From: Selaginella moellendorffii
Taxonomy: Eukaryota > Streptophyta > Lycopodiopsida > Selaginellales > Selaginellaceae
DNA length: 53,325 nucleotides
Assembly (NCBI RefSeq): GCF_000143415.4
Contig: NW_003314335.1
Location: forward strand, 220,226 to 273,550
Direction: 5' to 3'
Part shown: in pieces, positions 17,670 to 30,333 of the stretch
Layout of the letters: each line of letters begins with the position of its first letter
Numbering within the stretch: position 1 is the first letter of the stretch
Notes under the pieces: generated by a model
Told to the model about the DNA's origin: nothing
The model's database searches: none
The model's input: only the letters and a program-made list of their open reading frames with translations
Made by a program: the position numbers and the translations under genes

Positions 17670-20600
17670 GACATTTTAAAATAATGATAACCTTGTTGTG
17701 TGGTATGCAATACAACCATAAATTTAGTGGTAAACCACTAATAAGCTAGAACATGTATACATTTTTAAGATAGGTACCACACACAATAATACAATAAAAC
17801 GTTGTATAGTATAACTATTATTGTGTATGATTGTCTTTTTCTATAATGGGCCATGGTGGGTAATGTTATTTAGTGGCATATGATTCTCTAGTAGCACTTG
17901 GTGCTAGAATGTTGTGTTTTAGTATTGCTTTACTTCTTTCCTTTATCCTATCTTTCTCTCAAGTCTAAAAGTTGGGCAAAATTACTTTTAATATATGTGG
18001 TTTTGACTTTATACCTTATAGTGAAATACCATAGAATAATCATGGATTGAAATCTAACCCTTAGACACATGTGTTAGGGTAATGAGTGGGACTTGAGTTT
18101 CAAAGCCTTGGGCCATTAAATGAAGGGATGAAGCTAAATTCCCAAGTGTTACATAGGATGTATAAGATGTATTATATTGATGTCCTTGCAATGCATATTC
18201 TAGCCTAGACCATTACTAATAAAAAAACTCCAAAAAAATTCACAATGTTCATATTCTATAAGAAATGCACCAACTTAAATGAGTTATAAAATTATATCTT
18301 TGTTTACACAAAATGTGCTAATACTCAGATATTGCGTTTGTGATGTGGATCTGGCAATGGAGTTCCATACATGTTATATAGTCAACGAGATGTGATAATC
18401 TAACCTTAACCAATAAAGAAGTGACTAATGGAGTCAACTACCTTTGTTGTTTTGGATGTCACTCAAGTTACAAAAATTGATATGCCTTTATTTATAGGTG
18501 ATATAGAGAAAGAAGCCACCCCTTATCAAACAAGCCAAAATAATTAGTAAAGTTTAAATAGACTATTATAGATAAGTAGTTAGAATTGTTTACACAATCA
18601 CACTCTTTTCACAAATAAAAATATCAAGAGAGAAGCAAGTGATGTGATTAGCTTCCCTATAATTAGAGTTTTCACTAAGCATATAAAGTGTCACAATGTA
18701 GCACATATAGTTTTCACCCTTTACCCTATGATAATTACCACAGGATAACCATGAAGCAAAACATAAACCCTTGGCCATGTGTCCATGGGCAGCAGAGTGG
18801 AACTTGAGTTTTAGGGTGTTTAAGCCACTAAAGGAAGGGACTAAGCCAAACTCTCAAATATATAATTGAGTGAAGGAACCATAGTATAAAATAACTCTCA
18901 AGTAGTGAGCCTAAGGAATGGAGGGATAAAAGCACAAAGTGACATTAGAATAGTCTTAAAACACTTAGCATCCTATCATCAAGACCAACATGCAAAATAG
19001 AGTCAAACATGGTTTAACAATATTTTAGTATACTAGTAGTCTAACACAAGAATATAAATACTCCACTAACTAGCATCTAGGTTATACCTCAAAGCTCAAG
19101 TTTTAATTGTAGTTTAATACAAATATTATAAACTTTAAAATATTAAGGTTATGGCAAACTTAATAATTTCATAACTCTTTACACATTATATTGATAAAAG
19201 TGTTCTGAAGGACACTTCTTGTTCTAACAATTTAAATATTTACTACATTCTATAATACGATGTATGTTAGAATATAAACTAAGATGTTTGCAGAAAAAAT
19301 ATCCTCATCACTTCCTTGATTTTGTACTATGTGCTTTCTAACTAGTAAATATTAGGTGTATCAGAATTTTAAAATTATTAAATTTGAAATAAGATTCTAT
19401 ATAAGGCCATATAACCGTATAAAAGGAAAAAAAACAACTGTTAATGTAAGCTTGTTGTATATAAAAGAGAGACTTAGTTTTTTCTAAAATACATTTTTGA
19501 GGGATTTATCATAACATACTATCTAGAATTTATGGATTTTCACTTACACTCTCATTCAAAGAGAGGGAAATACACATAAATGTCTGTGGATTCTAGTGTT
19601 GGTAATTTTAACTTTTGCAATTTCTTTTTCTAAGGTTTAAGGGCTAAGAGATACAATAGCTATCCCATTGTACAGCATAATTAAACCACACAAGAGAAAA
19701 AAAGAAAGGATAATGAAAATAGTGATTATATATTGAAGATAAATGTAATAACAAAGGGTGTAATAAATTGGGTGAAAAGAATGCCTCCTATTTATTTTAG
19801 AAAATTGTAATTTTGTGACTTTTAAGAAATGTTTCATATATTTTCTGACTTCTGGTGGAAATAATGGCGAAGATCAATATTGGTATATATGTTCTCATGA
19901 CACATTACAATATTATGCACCTAAAAGACTCATAAAATATTTTTTGAGATGGTAAAGATAGAAATGGAGATATATGATAACTATGGGAAGTATTATGAAA
20001 AGAACACATGTAAATATATAAATAAAAAGTAAAATGAAAAAATATTTATTTATTAATTATATAAAGTATAATAAGTTTATAGCAGTGATAGAGAATAAAC
20101 ATTAATAGTCTTGGCAAATCTAGTTAACTTCAAAAGTCTTTTACGATTCAACACTAGTAAAGCTTGTTTGGTGAATATGAATGTCCACTTTAGGATTCTA
20201 GTGTAAAATGTTGATAAAAATGTAGTATATATGCTTGTAAAGAGTATATGCCTTCCCATGTTCCTCAGTACAAAAAGAAAAGTTTTAAATGGCAATTGTG
20301 TGCTCTCTACTTTTTATTTTGATTATATACTCCTTTACAAGCACAGTGATATATTTTATGGAGAGAATCTTACACTTAAACATTTGAGTCAAGCCTATTT
20401 TATTTTGCTTCTACTTAGAGATTGTACTTACCTTTTCTTATTAGTCTCTTATGCATCTTTATGGGAATAATCCTGGTTCTATCATTTATATCTCCAACTC
20501 TCCTCTCAAGATTGAAACTAAATTTCTCAAGGTTTTCAATTTCATTCAAGGTGAGTGCAACCCCATTAGCAACTAGCTATTCTTTAGGTACTTTATGAAG

Positions 20601-23600
20601 TTTAGTTACTGTCTTTAAGCCACTTTGTATGGTTGATATCGGTGTTGCAATAATACAACCAACACCATCTTGAAAATCTTGTTTGCTTTTGTGCCCCATA
20701 AAAACATAGGGTTGGAACAAAAGCAAAATATGGATCCAAGCCTAACATTTGCCCTTCGGTAGCATCCCCACACACCTTATATTGGATTTTGCTAACACTT
20801 GGTGGATTACCCATTATCTTAACTCCACGCTAGAATAAACAATTTCAACCTATTGTAATGCACTTTTTTCATCAGCCATTTGAGGTGGCTCAGTCCAAGG
20901 GTGGTGCCTTAGAGCAAAATGGTATTTAACATTAGGTTTGTGAAAACGTTTTGCTCTAAGGTCCGTGCTAACATCTTCACCAATAAAGGAAAAGCGACAC
21001 TTTGAGCAAAACAATCTTCATATCACTAATAAAAGCCTAGGGAGTGTGCTCTATAGATGTGCCATGAACCACTTCCTCAACTGTAATTGCCATTATTCGG
21101 GTAAGTGGAATTAATTTTCTCTTCATCCTAACATATAACATCTTAATAAAAGATCTTGTTACCATATATCTTCCTTCCTTGAATGTTAATGCTTTTAAAG
21201 ACTACTTTATAACGTATATCAAATTTGATAGATAAGTTTTGTATAGATTCATTTTCCCTTTCCCTACCTCAGAGGAACACCAACTCCAGTACTTTTGGAG
21301 AGATTCATAATTGGGGTGTATAAGAAGTTCTTAAATGGTTGATCATAATGGAAAAGACAATATTAAGAAGCAATAAAATGAGAAGAAAAATAGAAACTAA
21401 CCTGAAGAGAGTGATGTCCCCACTAGAACATCCTAACTTCCCACCACCCTAACCAAGACTCAAGTTGTGGTAAATAACTTATATCTATATGACTACCTTC
21501 ACGCCACCATATTCAAATTTCATTTATTTTTGCCTTATGCTCTTCTTCAGAAGGTGCAACTTGCTATTATTTGCATAACTCCTTAAATATTGATTGAAAC
21601 TCTAGCTTGATAAGGTGGTAATATTGGTTTAGGCTTTGAGCTCAATGGAACACATAAGTCCTCTCATAACCTTCCAATAGCTGACCATTTTTAAAAACTA
21701 CTCAGACACCATTCTAGTTTGCACCATCTGCCATAAAACTGCAAAAGTTTATAGGCTTACCAATTTGCTTTAGTACAATATCAAAAAAGGATTTCTAAAA
21801 TATTTCCTAGGCTATTTGGTCTTGTACTTTAAACATTGCTGTCGCAATTATCAAGTTATATGTATCTTATTAAAACACAAATATTACAACCCTTTCAATA
21901 TAATAAGAATAAAAATTACTTTGGATCAGACTTATTGTAGATATCTTGAAGATGAAGGAGCACTCTTGTTCATTCACAATTTAGTTTAGAAATAAACTTT
22001 TATAGATGAACTCATATGAATAAGTCTATTTTAGTTCAAGGATGGAGTCAATTTTTTATTGCAACTTCTCCTCTCAAGACTCATACATCTAAGATTTTAT
22101 CCTAAACAATATAATGTAAAAAAAAAAATTATTGTAACATATAAAATACAATGGACTTACCTCCTTAGGCTAGTAGCAGGTTGCAAACACCTTACTCAAT
22201 CCAAGCTGCTAAAAAACTCAACTAAACAAAACTAGCTTGTGGGATTTACTATAAGGAGTTTGCAATAAAATCCTTGAGAATGGTCTTCTAAATATGTTTT
22301 GGAGTTGTAAATGAGTTTTCACAGTCTCTTCTTGCACAACATCTTTGAAACAATTGAAAGAACTCCTTTATATCCCTTCTTACATTGGATGCATATGTAT
22401 GCCAACATACACTGTAGCTCTTCTAGCCACTCCATCTTATAGAAGAAAGTAATACATTTTGGCCTTGCAGATAGCACAACATAGAGGAACATTTTTGTAG
22501 AATCAACACTTGAATTCAATAGCAATAGTATCATAGGCAGGAGGATTGATTACAAACCCTTCGAAAAATATAAAATTTTTATAGCGATCTTGACTGCATG
22601 TTTCATCTACGTAATCTAAATGCCCACCATAATAAACTATAAACACTGTGCATTCAAAATGTTAGAAATGTGTGGTCTTGATCTTGCACCAATTATGAAT
22701 ATCCTATTTGGTTTCCATCCCCTTCTGTTTGGAATCTGTGTTGTTGATAAAAGATGGTATCTTGAAGAAAATGTTGCCATTGTAAGAGGATGGAAGCTCA
22801 CTCACAAGCCTATGCAAAAACAAGCACACATTGATTGAGAGATGCAAAAATTTGAAAGCTTTGCTAATGGCTTTAAATACTGTTGAAAATGAAGTTGGTG
22901 AATTTGGTGCTGGCACTAATATAACTTCTCCACTTAAACTAAAAAAAGACAAGAGGATAATGGTTAACTCTTGTCTCACATTCACTTTGGTTGGAGAATA
23001 TCTTGGCATTTTGATTAGAGATCCAAAAACTCAAATCTCTTTTGACTTAGAATTTTATAAATCCCATTGCTGTTTGCCCTCACCCACACTAAAAAGAAGA
23101 AATTATGAGTATGCAATTATACTAGTGTTGTTGCAAATCATAGCCTCTAAAGAAATAAAGCTAAGATGAAGATCAAAACATTAATATAAAAACTTTCATA
23201 AACAATACTCTGAGAGAATGAAAAAGTTTGGTGATCTTGAAAATGTAGAAGACACTTCTCCATCCTTCTTAATAAGTTTTGGAGTTCTCTCTCTTTATGC
23301 TACTTGTAAAAATCCACAGTGAGATATAATTGAAATTTAAGGAGAGCAATGTCAACAATGTATAAAATGAATTTAAATTTTATAGCAAATTTAACATGTG
23401 TAAGTGTGATAGTATTAATATTATTGTAATCTATTATGATGTCTAATGCATGTATGTACATAGATCCAAGGAAGGATTTTCAACATTTGAAGTTTGATAG
23501 TTAATAATGATATCAGTAATGATATTTTGCTATAGCGTGTCAATCTAAGAGATCTAGTCTAACAGTCAGTATGTGTGATATGTCAAGTTGTCAAATTTTA

Positions 23601-24260
23601 AGTGCTAGATAATGATAAATCTCGTCATATTGTACTATATTAATTTATAAATGTATGAATCCTCATCCAGAAATTTATTTGTGCTGTATTAGATCATGTA
23701 CAATAGACATGTGCTTTAAATGTTATTGAGCAATGTTCACAATTATGGATAAAACTCAAAATTTTAATGTGCCTTATTTATACTCTTTGAAGTTCTTGTA
23801 ATGATTCCCAAATATGTGAAAAATATTGATGAGAATGCATCCTTTCTAGATAATTTGGAAAAATAATATTATATCTTTAATAATAGAAACATTGATAGGT
23901 GCTAGTTATATCATCATTAATATATGAAAAAAGAAACCATAATTCATATATAATATAATGATAAGATAAAATAAGATCAAAGATATTGTGATAGTTGAGA
24001 TTTAGGTTGAGATTGGTTAGGGTTAGGGCATCCATCATGATTAGGGTTAGGGTAGCTGCTTACTTTTTGTCCCATGAGTGAAGTGCACGAGAGATTGAGC
24101 GCACGAGAGTGCAAGAGATTGAGCGTGGGAGAGTGCAAGAGATCAAATGTGAGAGAGTGTGGAAGATCGAGTGCACAAGTTCGAACATGAGTTGAGATCG
24201 AGAGTATGAGAGTTCGAGTGCTCAAGTTGAGATCGAGAATGTGAGAAATCCAGCTTGAAT
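17670..24260. other. AT-rich desert without a supportable gene
   Basis: Very AT-rich sequence with only short open frames (none over ~112 codons) and no recognisable domain. A frame at 22831-23169 and another at 22620-22838 are the longest; neither splices into anything I recognise. A direct repeat of roughly 145 bp (18005-18150 and 18715-18870) is present. From about 23990 a simple region of GAGA/GTGCAAGAG words leads into the palindrome array. Confidence 0.55.
18005..18870. repeat. Diverged direct repeats about 710 bp apart
   Basis: Copies at about 18005-18150 and 18715-18870 share the order: ACCTTATAG/ACCCTATGA, ATAACCATG, AACCCTT, CATGTG, GTGGGACTTGAG/GTGGAACTTGAG, then AAGGGA and AAGC. 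They have diverged by many substitutions. They may be terminal repeats of an old element, but no internal priming sites were recognised. Confidence 0.4.
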
Positions 24261-25150
24261 TAAGAGATTAGGACCAAGGTTATTCAAATAACCTCAGCCC
24301 TTTAGGCCATTAAAGTGCTCAAAGTCGAGCTCTAGCCAGCCACCTCGGGCACTTTGGTGGTTTGAGGGGTCAAGGTTATTCAAATAACCTCACCCCCCAA
24401 GCCACTAAAGTGCCCGAGGCCACTTTAGACACTTTGGCTGCCTAGGGGGCCAAGGTTATTCAAATAACCTCAGCCCCTTGAACCACCAAAATGCCTAAAA
24501 TCAAGCTTAGGTTGGCCACTTTGGGCACATTGGTGGCTCGAGGGGCTAAGGTTATTTGAATAACCTTGGCCCCTAGGCCACCAAAGTGCCTAAGGTCGAG
24601 CTCGAGCCAGCCACCTCGGGCACTATGGGTGCCTAAGCAGCCAAATTTATTTAAATAACCTTGGCCCCCCAAGCCACTAAAGTGCCCAAAGTCGAGCTTG
24701 GGCCGACCACCTCGGGCACTTTGGCCGCTTGGAAGGCCAAGGTTAAAAATATTTTACTTCTCTAGACTTCTCACAAGCCCAAAGCCACGTGACCTGATAC
24801 CTTAGCTTCTCGAATATGCCAATGTGCGATTCTTATTTAAATAATCTCAGCCCCTCGAACCACCAAAGTGTATGAGGTCAAGTTCATGCTGGCAACCTTG
24901 GTGGCTTGAGGGGTTGAGATTATTTGAATAACCTTGGCCTTTAGGCCACCAAATTGCTTGAGGTTGAGCTCAAGCCGGCCACCTCAGGCACTATGGCCAT
25001 CCAGGGGGCTAATGTTATTTAAATAACCTTGGCCCCTTGGGCCACTAAAATGCCTAAAGTCGAGCTTGGGCTAGGCACCATAGACACTTTGGTGGTTTGA
25101 GGGGCCAAGGTTATTCAAATAGCCTCAACCCCTCAAACCACCAAAGTGCC
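24260..25150. repeat. Tandem array of near-palindromic units
   Basis: About ten units of roughly 80-100 bp. Each is built from the 18-bp inverted repeat AGGTTATT-YR-AATAACCT (clear copies at 24277, 24373, 24453, 24549 and 25107; degraded ones near 24646, 24831, 24916 and 25012), alternating with CCACCAAAGTGCC and its complement GGCACTTTGGTGG. Single strands of the whole block could fold into a series of hairpins. The array ends exactly where an LTR-like sequence begins (25152), and one more copy of the palindrome lies at 25926-25943 inside that sequence. Confidence 0.85.
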
Positions 25151-25151
25151 C

Positions 25152-25990
25152 TATGAAACACAAATCCCTAAACCCCAAAGTGGAGCTAAAAGGGTGCCAC
25201 GTGATAGTGGCTGAAGCAAAAGCCAAATGAGCATAATACGTTTGGACTAAGAGCTCCAACTTGAAGAGTCAAGAGTGGGGGTGGAACTCCCGAAAAAGTG
25301 CTCAAGAAATGAGTATGAAGTGAGCAATAAGAGAGTCTCTAGAAAAGGAACACAAGAGGACCCAAGATGTAGTCTAAGATGCAATCCGAGATAGACCTGA
25401 GATAGAGTTCGAGATGGACCCGAGATGTAGTCTGAGATGGACCCGAGATGGAGTCCGAGATGGAGTCTGAGATGGACCGAGATGGAGTCCAAGAGGGAGT
25501 CCGGGATGGAGTCCGAGATGGACCAAGATGGAGTCCGAGATAGACCCGAGATACAGTCCCAGATGGAGTTCGAGATAGACCCGAGATGGAGTCTGAGATG
25601 GAGTTCGAGATGGATTCTGAGATAGAGTCCAAGATGGAGTCTGAGATGGACCAAAATGGAGTTTGAGATGGAGTCCGAGAGGGACCCGAGATGGAATCCG
25701 AGATGGAGTCCGAGGAGGACCCGAGATGGAGTTCGAGGTCGAGACCAAGACCGAGACCGGGATCGGGACCGAGACTAAGACTAAGACCGAGGCCGAGGCC
25801 GAGACTGAGCCCGAGCCCGAGTCCGAGTCTGAGTCCAAGTCCAAGTCCGAGTCTGAGTCCAAGGGTGAAAGCCCAAAGTTTGGCCCAAATCAGCCACCTC
25901 AAGCACTTTGCTAGCTCGAGAGGCTGAGGTTATTTGAATAACCTTTTTGTGGGGGGGCTCTAAATATATAGTAGGGATAGTGAGTAAATG
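25152..25990 (+). mobile_element. Partial LTR related to the 30-38 kb retrotransposon
   Basis: It starts TATGAAACACAAATCCCTAA, which corresponds to TGTGAGACACAAAATCCCTAG at the ends of the complete element. It follows the same order: CCCCAAAGTGGAG, GGGTGCCACGTG, a GAGATGGAGTCC minisatellite (about 25370-25735), GAGACC and GAGTCC runs, and then GTGAAAGCCCAAAG. The rest of the LTR is missing, and a palindrome unit is inserted near 25926. No partner LTR was seen, so this is a truncated or solo copy. Confidence 0.75.
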
Positions 25991-28900
25991 AAAACCATAT
26001 GTGTTAGATTTATATAAAAAGATACGACGCAACAAATACTATCTAATGAGATTGAGGAACTAATCTTATGCATATATAGATATCAAAATGATGATCCAAT
26101 TGGAGTACATACTTGGTTGCAATGGCTTTGCATGTGTCTTTTGGGTATGGATTTGAGATGTACTATTTGCACAAATTTGCGCTTAGGCTCATGAGTGAGG
26201 TGCATTAACAACTTAAAGTTATATTTTGAGTAGGTAGGATTAATGTTAATTTATCAATGGTTACTATGAGTTGTTTCATGTATTGTGGGTGAAAATAAAC
26301 TTGCTATGAATTTGCTATGAGTGGCAAATAGGCTTGTCCATAGCTATTTAACATAGATCTTTCCTAGGTATGATTATGAATGGATTAATCAAGACTGTGG
26401 GGATTAGTCTATTGGTTCAAGTAGTCATTATTATGCTCTCTCATAAACTTTTCTTGGATTTGACTGAAGGTACTGCAAATACAAATTTAAGGTTTAGTTA
26501 AAGTCGAGATTGAAAAAAGAGATATATAAATCATTTTCTTTTCTTTGAGAGATGATCTACAACAAAGTGCGATCTCATTACTTATATTCACATCATGCAA
26601 TCAAAAGTCCCTATCTTGATGTATGTTAGTTATGATAGTCTTATAAGTAGCTTCCTATATCATATCTATATGATTGTAAGTAATATGTTACAAAGTTGCT
26701 TAATCAAACAATGATCAACCCCAAATTAGTTTACTTGCACATAGTATCATTGTAGTAGTTGTGACTAGTTTCTCATTAATAAACCATTTTAAGCTAAATT
26801 AACATTGGTATTTTAGTTCCTTGAGGGTTTGCCCATTGATGTTTTAGACATTTATTTGCTGTAACTTGCTAGTTAATCCATTAGTACTTGGAGTAGATAA
26901 TTAAATGGAGAAGGTGTATAGTTAAGGTATTGACATTACTAGCATTTGTATTAGTGGAAATGGCATTATGATGTCAAGTGATGAGGAGGTTTTTTTAGAA
27001 CTTGATTTTTCATGTCATTCTTTTTTTTAGTGTTTTGGCTTCAAATTGTAAGCTCTTGAATTTAGACTTCCCAGGATATCACTTAGCCCAGCACTACTCA
27101 AACCCAAGGACACTTAACCCCAAGTATCCCAATACCCTTAATCGATTGGAAAAGGGGGTGCACTACTTAAACCTAAGGACATTTAACCTTAAGTATCCCA
27201 AAACCCTTAATTGATTGAAAAATAGGGTGCATTTTTATTTATGCGCCCTTTCTCTCTATATTTAAACCCTATGGATCATCTTTCAAGTTGTTCTTTTTAG
27301 TTTCTTACAATTCACCACGCTTCCCTGCAAATTCACGCCTTCGTGAATGGAAGTTGAAAGCCGTAACTCTCCCGAGAGCCTCACTCTCTTGACATCCTAG
27401 CCCTTGGGTCAAGCCCAATTGGAGTAAACTACACTTACCAAATGTCAATCAACATGTGGTGCAATTTCTCTAAACCAACCAACAGAATCAGACCTTAAAC
27501 CCAAGTATCCTAAGACCCTCAACTGATTAAAAAAGGGGGTGTGCTCTATTCCTGGGCCCTTTCCCTCTATATTTGAACCCTATAGATCATCTTTCAAGGC
27601 GTTTTCTTTGGTTGCTTACACAAATTAGATATTAAAGGTGATTGAAAAAAAATGTTAATGCAATATAGATATATGAAAATGTGATCTTTATGATCAAGTC
27701 TTGGGTATTCATTAGCATTTATAGATATTATTATTGGATGTTGGTTATATAGGCAAAAGAAAGTTGGTTGAGTCTTGAGAATTTGTATTCCTAGATGGAA
27801 GGTTATTTTTTCTCTAGGATGGAAAATTTTTACACAAGTGTTTCCAATGGCTAATCTATTAATTATTTTTTTAAAAACCATTTTATTTTAGAATGCCTTT
27901 ATAAACTAATGATGGGGTTGGAATTGAGTTTTGGTAGCTTGGACCTTAGTAATTAATTTATATGATGCAATCTAAAAGAGATGCTGACTTTTGGGGTTAA
28001 GGTAATTGGGTTAGATAAAGTTTAAAGTTTGCTTGGAAAAGTGGCTGTTGCACTTTTCTAGAAAGGTGACACTTGTATTTATCTTTTATAACATTATACT
28101 TGGTGATAAATTGCATTTTGCATTTTGTTAAATTCTATAAGAGTAGTGAGTTTGCATTAATCTCCTACACCTTGGTTAAAGATGGTGATTCAACTTAATT
28201 GTTTAAGGTTGAGGTGTTAATACCCATATTATAACCTTATTTATTAAGAGGTTGTGTACTTTATGAATCCATTTCATAATCTTCACTTTAGTTTTTGCTA
28301 AGTGTTAATCATGTGTAATTAGCCTCTTCGATTATACTCAGAGTTGTTAACTATGTATTAATGAGCTTATTATGATTGAATTAGATTCAAGTAGTCATTT
28401 TTTTCATAATTGTCCATATTTCTATATGTTATACTTAGAGTGTTACCTTTCTGTTAGACAAGCATATAACTCGATAATATGAGTTTAGTGTTTAGGTTTT
28501 ATGAAGGTGAGTTGAAGAATGATTGTTGGTTGCTTTGTGATTAGTGATCACTTGTAGATTTTATCCAGGATTGTTGACATTTTACTCAGCTTGATGATGA
28601 TTTAATAACGATCAACTTATTTATCAGATGGTATTGCAGAGGATTGTGTTCTTGGGCTCATTGAGTTTTGGATATGGTGATTCACTCCTTGATGAAGTAT
28701 TATCTATAGTTAAGTATTGTTGAAAGATTAATTTTGGAAACTGAGTAAAGTATCTTTAACCTTTGTTAAGTTAGTTGCTAAAGAGTTTTGAGTGGTGATT
28801 TATTTTTGCTTTCTTTTAGCTATATTTTGGTGTTAATGATATTAAAGTGATGTCTTGATAATGATATTGTTAAAGTTGAGATTATAGTGAGATGAGATAT

Positions 28901-29449
28901 TTCTCCATGGGTATATTGAGGAAGTTGAATTTTTCACTTGTGGTGGTTCAGATGGTTAAGGATTAATTTGGCTTTATGGAGATAGACATTTTTTCTCACT
29001 AGTCTCAACAATGATGAGGAAGGAAACCTTAAGTTGTCATTTAGTCAAGCATACTTAATGAGAAACTACTTGCTAGTGTTGAGAACCCCTACAACATTGT
29101 TAGCTAGCTGAAAAGTGTTTTGACATAAAAACAAATCTTCCCTATAGATGTTTCAAGCTAAGAAAGAATGGATAGAGCTAGAGCCCTAACAAGCGTCATC
29201 ACTCAACTACTGGACAAGTCATTTACAGAAGTACCTTTAAGTGACAAAAAACACCTTCAGATCCTCTATTTTGCAATTCCTCAATCCAACAATGTTTTAT
29301 CAGATGCCACCATTTGATTGTCCATTTTAGTCAAACTTGATCTCCTAGGTGAGTGAGATTGTGAGGCTTTTCATTTCCTATTGCACCTTCTCTATCCTAC
29401 TATCCTCTCTCTACTCCTTTGTTTCTGCAAATTCTTTAGGATGCCTTTC
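25991..29449. other. AT-rich desert with minor repeats
   Basis: No coding region is supported; open frames are short. It contains a 69-bp tandem repeat (27092-27229) with a related copy near 27493-27541, followed in both places by CTCTATATTT(A/G)AACCCTAT and CATCTTTCAAG. This suggests eroded terminal repeats. Confidence 0.5.
27092..27541. repeat. 69-bp tandem repeat plus dispersed third copy
   Basis: Units starting CACTACTCAAACCCAAGGAC (27092) and CACTACTTAAACCTAAGGAC (27161) are 69 bp apart. A shorter related copy lies at about 27493-27541. The stretch after the second unit (about 27230-27310) is repeated after the third (27541-27620), giving a direct repeat about 310 bp apart. Confidence 0.7.
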
Positions 29450-29532
29450 CATATCAAATTATTCCCAAAGCTCAAATTCCATAACTTTGACCCCAGTTAT
29501 GGAATTTGAGCTTTGGGAATATTTTGATGTGT
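29450..29532. repeat. Long perfect foldback
   Basis: The arms 29461-29486 and 29495-29520 are exact reverse complements over 26 bp, separated by an eight-base loop (TTGACCCC). Pairing continues outward with two mismatches to about 29450 and 29532. RNA from either strand would form a ~37-bp hairpin. It may be a miniature foldback element or a small-RNA precursor. Confidence 0.85.
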
Positions 29533-29773
29533 CAAATGTGTCTAATGCAAGCTCAATATTTGATGTTGTAATGGTTTTTTCAGCCCCTTCAAGAAATACT
29601 CTTGGAATTGCCAATCAGTGGCCATACATGGGCCAAATGTATTGGTATACTAAACACATCAAATGAAGACCACACTATCTCACTTTCTTTCAGAGCAATA
29701 ATTAGCCGTTGGCTTAATAAGAAGTAATCGCCACCAAAATTCTCTCAAACATTTAAGAAACTCTTCTTTACAT

Positions 29774-29783
29774 CATGTTCTAG
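29774..29783. repeat. Target-site duplication of the Mutator-like element (left)
   Basis: CATGTTCTAG here is repeated at 40779-40788, directly outside the two terminal inverted repeats. Mutator-like elements make 9-11 bp duplications, so the 10-bp length fits. Confidence 0.7.
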
Positions 29784-30010
29784 TGTGCCTCCTGTTAAAC
29801 ACCATCCTGATTCACTCTCTCTCCGCTTACTTGGCGATGATGTGGCATCAGGCCTTCTCTTTGTTTTATCTCCAGCGCACTCCCTCTCCCGTCCGTCGCC
29901 GCTCCACAGCTCCCGCCCGCCCGCTCGCCCTCACGACTCCCACCCAGCGTGCGCCCTAAAATTACTTCCATGTGGCCATAGCCCCAACACTTAGCCAAAT
30001 TTCAATTAGC
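29784..30010. repeat. Left terminal inverted repeat of the MULE
   Basis: It matches the reverse complement of 40565-40778 over most of its length and is GC-rich in the middle (CCGCCCGCCCGCTCG). A small open frame here is a by-product of the repeat. Confidence 0.8.
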
Positions 30011-30328
30011 GCACGCGTGGACGCCTTTCTACGTGCTTTACATGGCCAATGAGTGTCATGGATGACCATTAGGAGTGGTAAACTTATGAAATATTCTCAC
30101 TAATTTAAATATATGTATATAAAGAGTTTTTTTTTAATTTATTCTTTGCTAAGATTAAGTTTGAGCTTTTCTTTCTTGTCTTCCTCTGCCTAGTAAAAGG
30201 AGTTGCTTCTGGACTACTAGAAGCTTTTCTATTACTTGTAATTCTTTCCACCAAAGGTTTTGCTCACTTCAAGGATGTACCATAACTATCAACACGTTGA
30301 AATTCTGCTACAGGATGAATAAGATCGT

Positions 30329-30333
30329 CTGGC
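30329..30333. repeat. Target-site duplication of the LTR element (left)
   Basis: CTGGC here and at 37830-37834 flank the two LTRs exactly. Five bp is the usual length for plant LTR retrotransposons. Confidence 0.85.

Noticed and set aside
22620-23169. Two adjacent plus-strand frames (72 and 112 codons) as a spliced gene
   Set aside because: I found no convincing junction, and no motif was recognised; the composition is that of the AT-rich desert.
25247-25927. Overlapping frames of 135-187 codons rich in Ser/Pro/Leu/Gly or Glu/Ser
   Set aside because: Same minisatellite as in the LTRs; no start context, domain or splice evidence.
29349-29666. A 105-codon plus-strand frame with a signal-like start
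   Set aside because: It is formed largely by the perfect foldback at 29461-29520; no domain.
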